Source: Pseudomonas serboccidentalis
GTDB lineage: Bacteria > Pseudomonadota > Gammaproteobacteria > Pseudomonadales > Pseudomonadaceae
Reading direction: 5' to 3'
Length of the DNA: 64,000 bases
Assembly: GCF_028830055.1 (NCBI RefSeq)
Contig: NZ_CP101655.1
Span: 3,854,553-3,918,552, forward strand
Of this stretch, positions 28,764-35,984 are shown one piece after another (position 1 is the first letter of the stretch; each line of letters begins with the position of its first letter). Below the pieces are notes generated by a model, which saw only the letters and a list, made by a program, of their open reading frames with translations, was not told the DNA's origin and ran no database searches. Both the position numbers and the translations under genes were made by a program.

Positions 28764-29015
28764 TCAGCTCTTAAAGCCCGGTAGATTATGCTCACAGCAA
28801 TAGTCACCTACGGTGCGTGTCACTCCATCTGCTGAATCATCCTCGCCAGCCTCTGGGTAGAACAGTAAGTCGCTTCCTGCCGGATGGGGAACAATCTTGT
28901 TGAAGTGATCGACAAGCTCGCCCCGTTCATCCTCGGTCTTTGCGTCTTCAATCGCCTGAATCAGCGACTTGAATTCCTGTTCGGTGTAGTCAGCCAACTG
29001 GCTCTTCAATTCCAT
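28764..29015 (-). CDS. Colicin/pyocin DNase immunity protein
   Basis: The 83-residue acidic protein has MELKSQLADYTEQEFKSLIQ at the start and PAGSDLLFYPEAGEDDSADG in the middle. This is the signature of immunity proteins to colicin E-type and pyocin S-type nucleases, whose 'HPxGSDLIYYP' loop plugs the HNH nuclease. The start codon overlaps the toxin stop by one base (TAATG), giving coupled synthesis. It protects the producer and kin. Confidence 0.95.
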   Translation of the reverse strand: MELKSQLADYTEQEFKSLIQAIEDAKTEDERGELVDHFNKIVPHPAGSDLLFYPEAGEDDSADGVTRTVGDYCCEHNLPGFKS

Positions 29016-30361
29016 TACTCAACTCCCCTGTGAATGTCGATATGGCGTCTTGGGGTGACGACATTGATGTTGTCGGTATCGTATACCGCACCACCATCCT
29101 TGATTAGTTCGATGTGGTGCAGCTCGAATGCGATTCGCTTTCCTGCATGTCCGGCCCTCGGTGTAACAGGTGCCAGACCATTTAGCATTCCTTTCAGATT
29201 ACGTTCGTTGAATTGCTGACTGAGCTCTGGGTCTTTAGCTACAAGCACCCAGAAGGTTTGCCGGAAAGTGTCGAAGTCCTTGAATTCCCGTCCCCGCAGT
29301 TGGTTTGCGATCTGTGAGGGAACAGGTACGCCAAGCCCCACACCAGCGCCTGCAAGCCAGATTCCTACTACGTCCTGCCCTTGGCCTGTAACAGTGCCTG
29401 GCTTTCGACGGACGTTCATCACGATGTAAAGCGGCTGCACTCCCGAGTCGGCAGGGAATACCAGAATGAAGTCTTTGTACTCGGGCGGGTAGATCGGGTT
29501 AACGATGATGCTATCTGCTTTCTCAGACGGTGGATAAATCCATATCTGCGGGGCTTGAGGTGCACCCTCTAACGGTGGGATTCCATTCGTACTGGATGGG
29601 TCAACGGCTGGTGTCCAGATCAGGGTTATACCATCTCCGAATTCTGCCACCTGCTGAGAGCCTTGCTCAACAAATTGCACCACGGGAATCATCTCCCAGT
29701 CAGTGCGCCTCTGTGTGTTGTAGCCGTATCCCTTTAAGGTGCCATCGGCCTGTTGCTCGACGTGAATCCGAAGCCGTGTGCGACCTTGCTTAAGGGATTG
29801 AAGCTGTTCATCTGTGTACAGGCTGCTATCACCCAGACTGGAAGGCCACAGCAGGGCTACAAAGCCAGCTAACGCACCAGCAGCAACACCAGTAGTGATC
29901 ACACCGCCAGTTGCTCCCGTAGCGCCTATGCCCGTTGCAGCACTTCCACCAGCAGCACCGGCACCAGCCACCCCGGCTGTACACAGACCACCACAGGACA
30001 CGCCAGCAGCCGTCGCAGCAGCGCCGCCCAACATGAGTGTTCCAAGGGTTGCCGGTAGCGCACCACTCACTTTCTTTAGGGGAATGTTCCCCTGTGCGTC
30101 CGTCTCACGGCCACCGAGGATGGCAAGCTCACCGTAGTTGCTCACCTTCTCGACAGGGATGAATCCGGCTGGTTTCTCGTGGTCGATCACGCCGTCTGGA
30201 AGATCGCAGCTCTTGGCGAACACACACCCCAAGCTATTTGGCTTGGCTTCCTCTTTGGGGGTAAGGTCTTTGTATTCAGCCCAACGCTGGGCGTGGATAT
30301 CGACAGGCTCAACACCGCTGTAGCGGTAGCCCTTCGGTGGGTTGGGTACATAACCAGACAT
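29015..30361 (-). CDS. S-type pyocin with HNH DNase domain
   Basis: The 448-residue bacteriocin starts MSGYVPNPPKGYRYSGVEPV after AAGGAAG. A Gly/Ala-rich hydrophobic segment lies at about 135-200. The pyocin-S translocation domain follows at about 210-350 (LRIHVEQQADGTLKGYGYNT to FPADSGVQPLYIVM). The C-terminal HNH nuclease carries FELHHIELIKDGGAVYDTDN and ends RRHIDIHRGVE, with all catalytic histidines present. The N-terminus is too short for the usual large TonB-dependent receptor-binding domain. It is encoded with its immunity gene and should degrade DNA of related strains. Confidence 0.92.
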   Translation of the reverse strand: MSGYVPNPPKGYRYSGVEPVDIHAQRWAEYKDLTPKEEAKPNSLGCVFAKSCDLPDGVIDHEKPAGFIPVEKVSNYGELAILGGRETDAQGNIPLKKVSGALPATLGTLMLGGAAATAAGVSCGGLCTAGVAGAGAAGGSAATGIGATGATGGVITTGVAAGALAGFVALLWPSSLGDSSLYTDEQLQSLKQGRTRLRIHVEQQADGTLKGYGYNTQRRTDWEMIPVVQFVEQGSQQVAEFGDGITLIWTPAVDPSSTNGIPPLEGAPQAPQIWIYPPSEKADSIIVNPIYPPEYKDFILVFPADSGVQPLYIVMNVRRKPGTVTGQGQDVVGIWLAGAGVGLGVPVPSQIANQLRGREFKDFDTFRQTFWVLVAKDPELSQQFNERNLKGMLNGLAPVTPRAGHAGKRIAFELHHIELIKDGGAVYDTDNINVVTPRRHIDIHRGVE

Positions 30362-30655
30362 GCAGCTTCCTTTCGTCCTTGGGAATTCCAGCCGTAGCTG
30401 GGGCAACATTGACGTTATCGAGAAGCGCACGCAATGGCTGTAGGACTAATCCCAAAAGCCCTGCAGATGGTTCTCTGTATTCCGTGTCGTTTGCTGAGGG
30501 AGCGAAGGATAAATGGTTGGGGCGAGACTTTGAATGGTGGCTACAGGCCAGTTCAAAACACTTTTGATTAACTAAATCTCTTCGTGGGGAAGGTGCTTGG
30601 CTAGGAATCTCAATCGCTTCCGGCTAGTCTCCGGCCTTAATCAAAAGGAGTTGTC
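30362..30655. promoter_or_regulatory. Divergent control region of the pyocin gene
   Basis: These 294 bases separate the pyocin gene (-) from the membrane-protein gene (+). Near 30407-30440 there is an imperfect inverted pair CATTG...CAATG. I find no convincing LexA box and no clear repeated PrtN P-box. The plus-strand gene has AAAAGGAG 9 bases before its ATG. Confidence 0.35.
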
Positions 30656-31243
30656 ATGAGTCCGAGATTCATACTGATTGTTGCGGGCGTCGCCCTGTCG
30701 CTCATGGCAGCAGTCGTTACAGCTTACCTCGATATGTACGGCGTCAGTCGCGTATATGACCAAGCAATGTGGGGCGCATTCGGTGATTACTTCGGCGGAA
30801 TCTTGAATCCGATATTTGCGTTGTTTGCCTTTCTCGGCGTGCTTTGGTCGCTTGACGTGCAAATGAAGCAGGTTCGGCAGCTTGCATTGGACAAAAAGGC
30901 GGACGAAATCTTGCAAGTTGTGAAGGATATCGATGCGCGTCTTTCCGAATTACTCCAAACGCATTTAGGGCAAACGTCTGGTTTCGATATTCACATTTCG
31001 CACATGGTTGCAGAAGCAGGTCGGGGGGCTAAACAAAAAGGGGATTCGAATAGCTACAACCAGTTTCTACAGATATCCATCGATCCAGGGTCATTGGTGG
31101 AGGCAGCAGTCAGAGAAATTCTGACATCAAGTTTCAACAATGTGCGAATTCCTACAGAGCTACCCTCAGCAACAAGGTGGCGGGTAAACACCGATAATCG
31201 AGTACTACGCCAGCAAAACCTCCCGCTTGATTCCGATGCTTAA
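30656..31243 (+). CDS. Two-helix membrane protein resembling putative phage abortive-infection proteins
   Basis: The 195-residue protein has two N-terminal membrane helices (FILIVAGVALSLMAAVVTAY and NPIFALFAFLGVLWSL). Between them is MWGAFGDYFGGIL, a feature of a family labelled putative phage abortive infection (putAbiC). A charged helix (VRQLALDKKADEILQVVKDI) and a soluble tail follow. Related proteins are usually longer, so the C-terminus may be truncated; it ends shortly before a decayed stretch. No experimental function can be claimed. Confidence 0.6.
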   Translation: MSPRFILIVAGVALSLMAAVVTAYLDMYGVSRVYDQAMWGAFGDYFGGILNPIFALFAFLGVLWSLDVQMKQVRQLALDKKADEILQVVKDIDARLSELLQTHLGQTSGFDIHISHMVAEAGRGAKQKGDSNSYNQFLQISIDPGSLVEAAVREILTSSFNNVRIPTELPSATRWRVNTDNRVLRQQNLPLDSDA

Positions 31244-31350
31244 TGACTTGGGCGGCTTACCCGATTCCACCCGAGCTTTTTTCGCCCTAAGGAAAAGGAG
31301 CGGAGGTAACGGCTTTCAAACATCACTGTAGGGAATTCCAAAGCTACTGG
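31244..31350. other. Decayed or non-coding stretch before the tandem repeat
   Basis: A plus frame is open from 31291 through the repeat to 31485 (GKGAEVTAFKHHCREFQSYW then repeated VQE) but has no start codon or ribosome-binding site. It may be the remnant of a gene. Confidence 0.35.
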
Positions 31351-31404
31351 GTGCAGGAAGTGCAGGAAGTGCAGGAAGTGCAGGAAGTGCAGGAAGTGCA
31401 GGAA
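31351..31404. repeat. Tandem repeat, 9-bp unit x 6
   Basis: Six perfect copies of GTGCAGGAA run head to tail. The unit length is a multiple of three, so any frame through it stays open: Val-Gln-Glu on plus, Phe-Leu-His on minus. It lies between the membrane-protein gene and the right island end, in no credible gene. Confidence 0.95.
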
Positions 31405-31500
31405 GGTACAGTCGAAATGCACAATGAAATTGTTATTTTCGGTATGAACCTCAACGAACATTGCCTGACACCCACTCTACCGTGACCGCAGCAATACCAA

Positions 31501-31524
31501 CGTTCACATTGCCGGGTGTGAACG
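31501..31524. repeat. Inverted repeat at the right island end
   Basis: CGTTCACA and TGTGAACG are 8-bp perfect arms 8 bases apart. They lie 37 bases inside the right direct repeat. They could be a binding site for an excision factor or integrase arm, or a chance hairpin. Confidence 0.4.
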
Positions 31525-31560
31525 AACTCGATATTTTGCGAACGTTCTGCAAGAAATCCA

Positions 31561-31671
31561 AGACAACAAAAAAGGGCCCACCTTTCGGTGAGCCCTTCTA
31601 GACCGCCCAGCAGAGCGGATTTTGTTTGGTAGGCGCGATTGGACTCGAACCAACGACCCCCACCATGTCAA
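31561..31671. repeat. Right 111-bp direct repeat (attachment site within tRNA-Val)
   Basis: This is identical to 25246-25356. It covers the 3' 45 nt of the intact tRNA-Val(GAC) gene plus 66 bases beyond it, including the tRNA terminator hairpin (31573-31594). The 6.2 kb between the two copies is the inserted island. Confidence 0.95.
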
Positions 31672-31703
31672 GGTGGTGCTCTAACCAACTGAGCTACGTG
31701 CCT
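31627..31703 (-). tRNA. tRNA-Val (anticodon GAC), intact
   Basis: The minus strand gives a 77-nt cloverleaf with encoded CCA. Anticodon stem CCACC/GGTGG encloses loop TTGACAT, so the anticodon is GAC. Its 3' part is duplicated 6.3 kb to the left, showing that this gene was the integration target and was rebuilt by the element. Confidence 0.96.
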
Positions 31704-31887
31704 GCTGTGAGGCGGCATTCTACGGAATTCCGGAGGGGTGTCAACACCTTTTTTTCACCTAACCCTATGAATATGCAAAATATTTAATTTCGGGCCGGCG
31801 AAGAAGATTTTTCCGGTGGCTGGCGGAGGTTTTTCAACTCGGGTAGGATCGGTGCACTCGTAAAATATATTAAACAGAGGCTGCAGG

Positions 31888-33171
31888 ATGGCGAACACCC
31901 CTTACCCAGAGTCTTATTACGCTGCGTCGGCTAATGCCGTACCGCCACGTCCGACCTTGCAGGATGATGTGGAGACGGATGTCTGTGTGATCGGCGCCGG
32001 GTACACCGGGCTGTCCTCGGCGTTGTTTCTGCTGGAGAACGGTTTTCGCGTGACGGTGCTGGAAGCGGCCAAGGTCGGTTTCGGTGCTTCAGGGCGTAAT
32101 GGCGGGCAGATCGTCAACAGCTATAGCCGCGACATCGACGTTATCGAACGCACTGTCGGCCCCAGGCAGGCGCAACTGCTCGGGCAGATGGCTTTTGAAG
32201 GCGGCCGGATCATCCGTGAGCGCGTTGCCAAGTACAACATCCAGTGTGACCTGAAGGATGGCGGCGTGTTCGCCGCCCTCTCCGCCAAGCAGATGGGCCA
32301 CCTCGAATCGCAGAAGCGCCTGTGGGAACGCTTCGGCCACACGCAACTGGAACTGCTCGACGAGCGCCGCATTCGCGAAGTGGTGGCCTGCGATCAGTAC
32401 GTCGGCGGCATGCTCGATATGAGCGGCGGCCACATCCATCCGCTGAACCTGGCGCTGGGTGAGGCCGCCGCGGTGGAATCCCTCGGCGGCACCATTTACG
32501 AACAATCGCCCGCCGTACGCATCGAGCGCGGCGCCAACCCGGTGGTGCACACGCCGCAGGGCAAGGTCAGGGCCAAGTTCATCATCGTCGCCGGCAACGC
32601 CTACCTCGGCAATCTGGTGCCGGAACTCGCGGCCAAATCCATGCCATGCGGCACCCAGGTGATCACCACCGAACCGCTGGGCGAAGAACTGGCAAAATCC
32701 CTGCTGCCACAGGATTACTGCGTCGAAGACTGTAATTACCTGCTCGACTATTACCGCCTGACCGGCGACAAGCGCCTGATCTTCGGTGGCGGCGTGGTTT
32801 ATGGCGCGCGGGACCCGGCGAACATCGAAGCGATCATCCGCCCGAAAATGCTCAAGGCGTTCCCACAACTGAAAGACGTGAAGATTGATTACGCGTGGAC
32901 GGGTAACTTCCTGCTGACCCTGTCGCGCCTGCCGCAGGTCGGTCGCCTGGGCGACAACATCTATTACTCGCAGGGCTGCAGCGGCCACGGCGTGACCTAC
33001 ACACACCTGGCGGGCAAGGTGCTGGCCGAAGCGTTGCGCGGTCAGGCTGAGCGTTTCGATGCGTTTGCCGACCTGCCACACTACCCGTTCCCCGGCGGGC
33101 AGTTGCTGCGTACGCCGTTCGCCGCGCTGGGCGCGTGGTATTACGGCTTGCGTGACAAACTGGGCTTCTGA
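31888..33171 (+). CDS. puuB: FAD-dependent amine oxidoreductase, gamma-glutamylputrescine oxidase type
   Basis: The 427-residue DAO-family flavoprotein has the dinucleotide-binding motif VCVIGAGYTGLSSALFLLEN at about residues 31-50 and FGASGRNGGQIVNSYS after it. The C-terminal LPQVGRLGDNIYYSQGCSGH completes the FAD fold. It resembles PuuB, which oxidises gamma-glutamylputrescine to the aldehyde in polyamine catabolism. No other puu genes are visible nearby, so another amine or amino acid remains possible. Confidence 0.75.
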   Translation: MANTPYPESYYAASANAVPPRPTLQDDVETDVCVIGAGYTGLSSALFLLENGFRVTVLEAAKVGFGASGRNGGQIVNSYSRDIDVIERTVGPRQAQLLGQMAFEGGRIIRERVAKYNIQCDLKDGGVFAALSAKQMGHLESQKRLWERFGHTQLELLDERRIREVVACDQYVGGMLDMSGGHIHPLNLALGEAAAVESLGGTIYEQSPAVRIERGANPVVHTPQGKVRAKFIIVAGNAYLGNLVPELAAKSMPCGTQVITTEPLGEELAKSLLPQDYCVEDCNYLLDYYRLTGDKRLIFGGGVVYGARDPANIEAIIRPKMLKAFPQLKDVKIDYAWTGNFLLTLSRLPQVGRLGDNIYYSQGCSGHGVTYTHLAGKVLAEALRGQAERFDAFADLPHYPFPGGQLLRTPFAALGAWYYGLRDKLGF

Positions 33172-33183
33172 CCGCAGAAAAAA

Positions 33184-33215
33184 TTGTGGCGAGGGGATTT
33201 ACCCCCTCGCCACAA
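33184..33215. terminator. Hairpin terminator between puuB-like and xdhC genes
   Basis: A perfect 13-bp stem TTGTGGCGAGGGG with its complement and a 6-base loop lies between the converging genes. The core also resembles the GTGGCGAGGGG-type repeats common in fluorescent pseudomonads. Confidence 0.8.
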
Positions 33216-33233
33216 AAGCGCTATCAGATCGTT

Positions 33234-34205
33234 TCAGAGTTGGTCTCGGGCAATCCCGCTACGGATCCGCAAGATATCCGCCAGCACCGCCAGGGCGATT
33301 TCCGCCGGTGTCTTGCTGCCCAGGTTCAAGCCGATCGGCGCATGGATCCGCGCCAGTTCAACCTCCCCCAACCCGCCAATCCTGCGCAGGCGCTCGAAGC
33401 GCTTCTGCGAGGTCTGTTGCGAGCCCATGACGCCGATGTAAAACGCCTCGGTGCGCACCGCCTCCATCATCGCCAGATCGTCGATACGCGGATCGTGAGT
33501 CAGCGCCACCACCGCGGTATCGCGGTGACAGCCGCCGTCGGCAATAAACACCGATGGCAACTGCCGACGAATCTCCACGCCATTCAGCACTACGCCTTCG
33601 AGCACTTCATCGCGCGGATCGCAGAGAATCACTTCGAAGCCAAGACCGACCGCGAACTCGGCGCAGGCCTGCGCCACGCTGGAGTACCCCGCCAATAGCA
33701 AGCGCTGAGCGGCACCCACGCGAATCCGCACCCGGTCGATCTCGCGCTCGATGCGCGCGCCCTGCTCGCGATCAGCGAACAGACTGCGCGCACCACTGGC
33801 CAGATCGACTTCGCGAATCAAGCGGTGCTGACCGAGCAGCGCCGATTCGAGCTCACGCAGATGCGCCTGCACCTCGCAGCCGGCGTCAAATTTCTCTACC
33901 AGTACGTCGAGGATGCCGCCACAGGGCAGGCTGACCCGCGAGCGCGGATCATCACCTTCGCCGTAGCGCACCACGCTGACCGCATCGAGAAACGCGCCTT
34001 CCGCCACGCGCTCGAGAAAGTCCTCCTCGACGCAGCCACCGGACAGCGACCCGATCCACTGTCCGCCATCGTTCACTGCGAGCAGTGAGCCCGGCGCACG
34101 CGGCGCCGAGCCGTAGGTGGTCAGCACCGTGCAGAGCCAGATGCGCTGCCCCGCCACCGACCACTCCAGCGCCCGTCGCACCACTTGCAGATCGAGATGC
34201 TGCAT
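33234..34205 (-). CDS. XdhC-family molybdenum cofactor insertion protein
   Basis: The 323-residue protein has the N-terminal XdhC segment VLTTYGSAPRAPGSLLAVND with SGGCVEEDFLERV, and a C-terminal Rossmann half ending VALTHDPRIDDLAMMEAV and YIGVMGSQQTSQKRFERL. XdhC proteins bind and load sulfurated molybdenum cofactor into xanthine-dehydrogenase-family enzymes. It is the last gene of the cluster, one base after the cytochrome stop codon, and surely serves the molybdenum subunit upstream. Confidence 0.93.
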   Translation of the reverse strand: MQHLDLQVVRRALEWSVAGQRIWLCTVLTTYGSAPRAPGSLLAVNDGGQWIGSLSGGCVEEDFLERVAEGAFLDAVSVVRYGEGDDPRSRVSLPCGGILDVLVEKFDAGCEVQAHLRELESALLGQHRLIREVDLASGARSLFADREQGARIEREIDRVRIRVGAAQRLLLAGYSSVAQACAEFAVGLGFEVILCDPRDEVLEGVVLNGVEIRRQLPSVFIADGGCHRDTAVVALTHDPRIDDLAMMEAVRTEAFYIGVMGSQQTSQKRFERLRRIGGLGEVELARIHAPIGLNLGSKTPAEIALAVLADILRIRSGIARDQL

Positions 34206-34206
34206 G

Positions 34207-35442
34207 TCAGTGCGCCTTGTGCTCGACGGCCGGAACTTGCGCTTGCAGCTTCTGCACATCGCTGACCGCCAGCTCCGCCGATTGACCGCCCCAGCCTTGA
34301 CGCAGGTAGTTCAGCAGATCGGTCAGTTGTTCAGCGCTGAGCTTGTCGGCAAAACCCGGCATCGGCTGCATGTGCTCGAACCCGGCGAATTTCTGTTCGC
34401 CGATGCCGTCCTCGATCACCCGCACCAGGTTGCGCGGATCCTCCAGACGCAGCGTGGTATTGCCACGCATGGCCACGGCGATGTGCGGCTTGCCTTCACC
34501 ACCGGCGGCATGGCAACCGGCGCAGACGTTCAAATATTCCTGACGGCCGCGCTGGGCGCTCGGGCTGAGCTTGTCCACCGATACCTCAACGAGCTCTTTG
34601 GCTGCAGGCGGCTTGTCACCAAGCAGGAACGTCGCCATCGCCGCCAGATCCTGATCGTTCAGGCCTTGGGTGCTGTTGTGGAATACCGGGAACATCTCGT
34701 TGAACATCGTGCCCTGGGCGCTCATGCCGTGCTTGAGGAACGTGCTCAGGTCCTGCTGATTCCAGCCGCGCGCCGCCAGATCAGTGGCGAGCAGGCTCGG
34801 CGCCAGATAGCCATTGAGGATACCCCCAGTCAGACGCTTGTCCAGTTGCATCGCACCCGGCAGGCCGCGTGGCGTATGGCATTCGCCGCAGTGACCGAGC
34901 ACTTCGACCATGTACTGGCCGCGCTTCCAGGCCTCGCTTTTGCCTTCGCCAGGCTCCAGCTTCAAGGCTTTGCCGTAGAGCATGTTCCAGCCCATCAGAC
35001 CCAGACGCACGTTGAACGGAAAGCTCAGACTGGTGACCGGCGCGGCGCGCTCGATCGGCTCGATGGTTTTCAGGTACGCGTGGATCGCATCCGAATCTTC
35101 CCGCGGCACCAGGTGATACGAGGTATACGGCATTGCCGGGTACAGATTCGCCCCGTCGCGACGCTTGCCTTCGGTCAGCGCCGCGAAGAACTCGTCATCG
35201 CTGTACAGGCCGATGCCGTGCTCTTTGCTCGGGGTGATGTTGGTGCCGTAGATCGTGCCGAACGGCGAGACGATCGGCAGCCCGCCAGCAAACGGCGCGC
35301 CACCCGGTGCGGTGTGGCACGCCATGCAGTCGGCGGCGCGGGCGAGGTATTCGCCGCGCTTGACCTGATCGTCGGCGTGGGCAAACACCACCGGCGCAGC
35401 CAGCCCGACCGCCAGGGTCAGGCGGGTCAGTAGATGCTTCAT
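34207..35442 (-). CDS. Tri-heme cytochrome c subunit of a membrane-linked dehydrogenase
   Basis: The 411-residue protein has a signal peptide (MKHLLTRLTLAVGLAAPVVF) and three CXXCH heme sites: CMACH (about 38), CGECH (about 184) and CAGCH (about 305). This pattern matches the cytochrome subunits of acetic-acid-bacteria-type alcohol/aldehyde dehydrogenases and isoquinoline oxidoreductase-like enzymes. It takes electrons from the molybdenum hydroxylase to the respiratory chain. The start follows AAGGAGG, and the gene is 2 bases after the iron-sulfur subunit. Confidence 0.92.
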   Translation of the reverse strand: MKHLLTRLTLAVGLAAPVVFAHADDQVKRGEYLARAADCMACHTAPGGAPFAGGLPIVSPFGTIYGTNITPSKEHGIGLYSDDEFFAALTEGKRRDGANLYPAMPYTSYHLVPREDSDAIHAYLKTIEPIERAAPVTSLSFPFNVRLGLMGWNMLYGKALKLEPGEGKSEAWKRGQYMVEVLGHCGECHTPRGLPGAMQLDKRLTGGILNGYLAPSLLATDLAARGWNQQDLSTFLKHGMSAQGTMFNEMFPVFHNSTQGLNDQDLAAMATFLLGDKPPAAKELVEVSVDKLSPSAQRGRQEYLNVCAGCHAAGGEGKPHIAVAMRGNTTLRLEDPRNLVRVIEDGIGEQKFAGFEHMQPMPGFADKLSAEQLTDLLNYLRQGWGGQSAELAVSDVQKLQAQVPAVEHKAH

Positions 35443-35444
35443 GC

Positions 35445-35984
35445 TCAACCCTCCTTGACCAGGCCGAGATCGGTCAGCACGTTGCGGGTGGCGTTGTAAT
35501 AACGCACGTACCCGGTGCAACGGCAGACGTGATGGCCGAGGCTGTCCTCGATGACCTGTTCCAGCTTGCTCTTGGCGATCGGCTGGCGCTGCAGCTTCTC
35601 CACCAGCACCGTCGCGGCGTTGACGAAGCCCGGTGCGCAATAGCTGCACTGGAAGGCGAATTCGTCGACGAAGCGTTGCTGGATCGGGTTCAGCTCAGTG
35701 ACCTGACCCTGCTCGTCACGCTTGGCGTGGGCTTCGATGGTGCGCACTTTCTTGCCTTCGAAGTAATGCGCGCCGGTGATGCAGGTACGCACTTCTTCGC
35801 TGGTGCCGTCGGGGTTGTCGACGATCACCACGCAGGCGTGGCAGATGCCCTGACCGCAGCCCAGGCGCGAACCGGTGAGGTTCTTGTATTCGTGCAGGTA
35901 GTCGATCATCGGCAGGTCATCAGGGATGTCCACCGGGCCGACGGATTGACCGTTGAGGGTCAGTTGAAGCGGACGGTTAGCCAT
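35445..35984 (-). CDS. [2Fe-2S] subunit of molybdenum hydroxylase
   Basis: The 179-residue protein has the plant-type cluster motif GCGQGICHACVV with a later Cys (RTC) at the N-terminus. The C-terminal cluster motif is CSYCAPG...CRCTGY, typical of the small subunit of xanthine-oxidase-family enzymes. It relays electrons from the molybdenum site to the cytochrome. Its start overlaps the end of the large subunit gene by 8 bases after AAGGAGG. Confidence 0.94.
   Translation of the reverse strand: MANRPLQLTLNGQSVGPVDIPDDLPMIDYLHEYKNLTGSRLGCGQGICHACVVIVDNPDGTSEEVRTCITGAHYFEGKKVRTIEAHAKRDEQGQVTELNPIQQRFVDEFAFQCSYCAPGFVNAATVLVEKLQRQPIAKSKLEQVIEDSLGHHVCRCTGYVRYYNATRNVLTDLGLVKEG

Noticed and set aside
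30362..30655. PrtN P-boxes or a LexA box ahead of the pyocin gene
   Set aside because: Only weak partial matches were found; a confident site could not be placed.
31351..31404. CRISPR-like array
   Set aside because: The unit is 9 bp with no spacers, so it is a simple tandem repeat.
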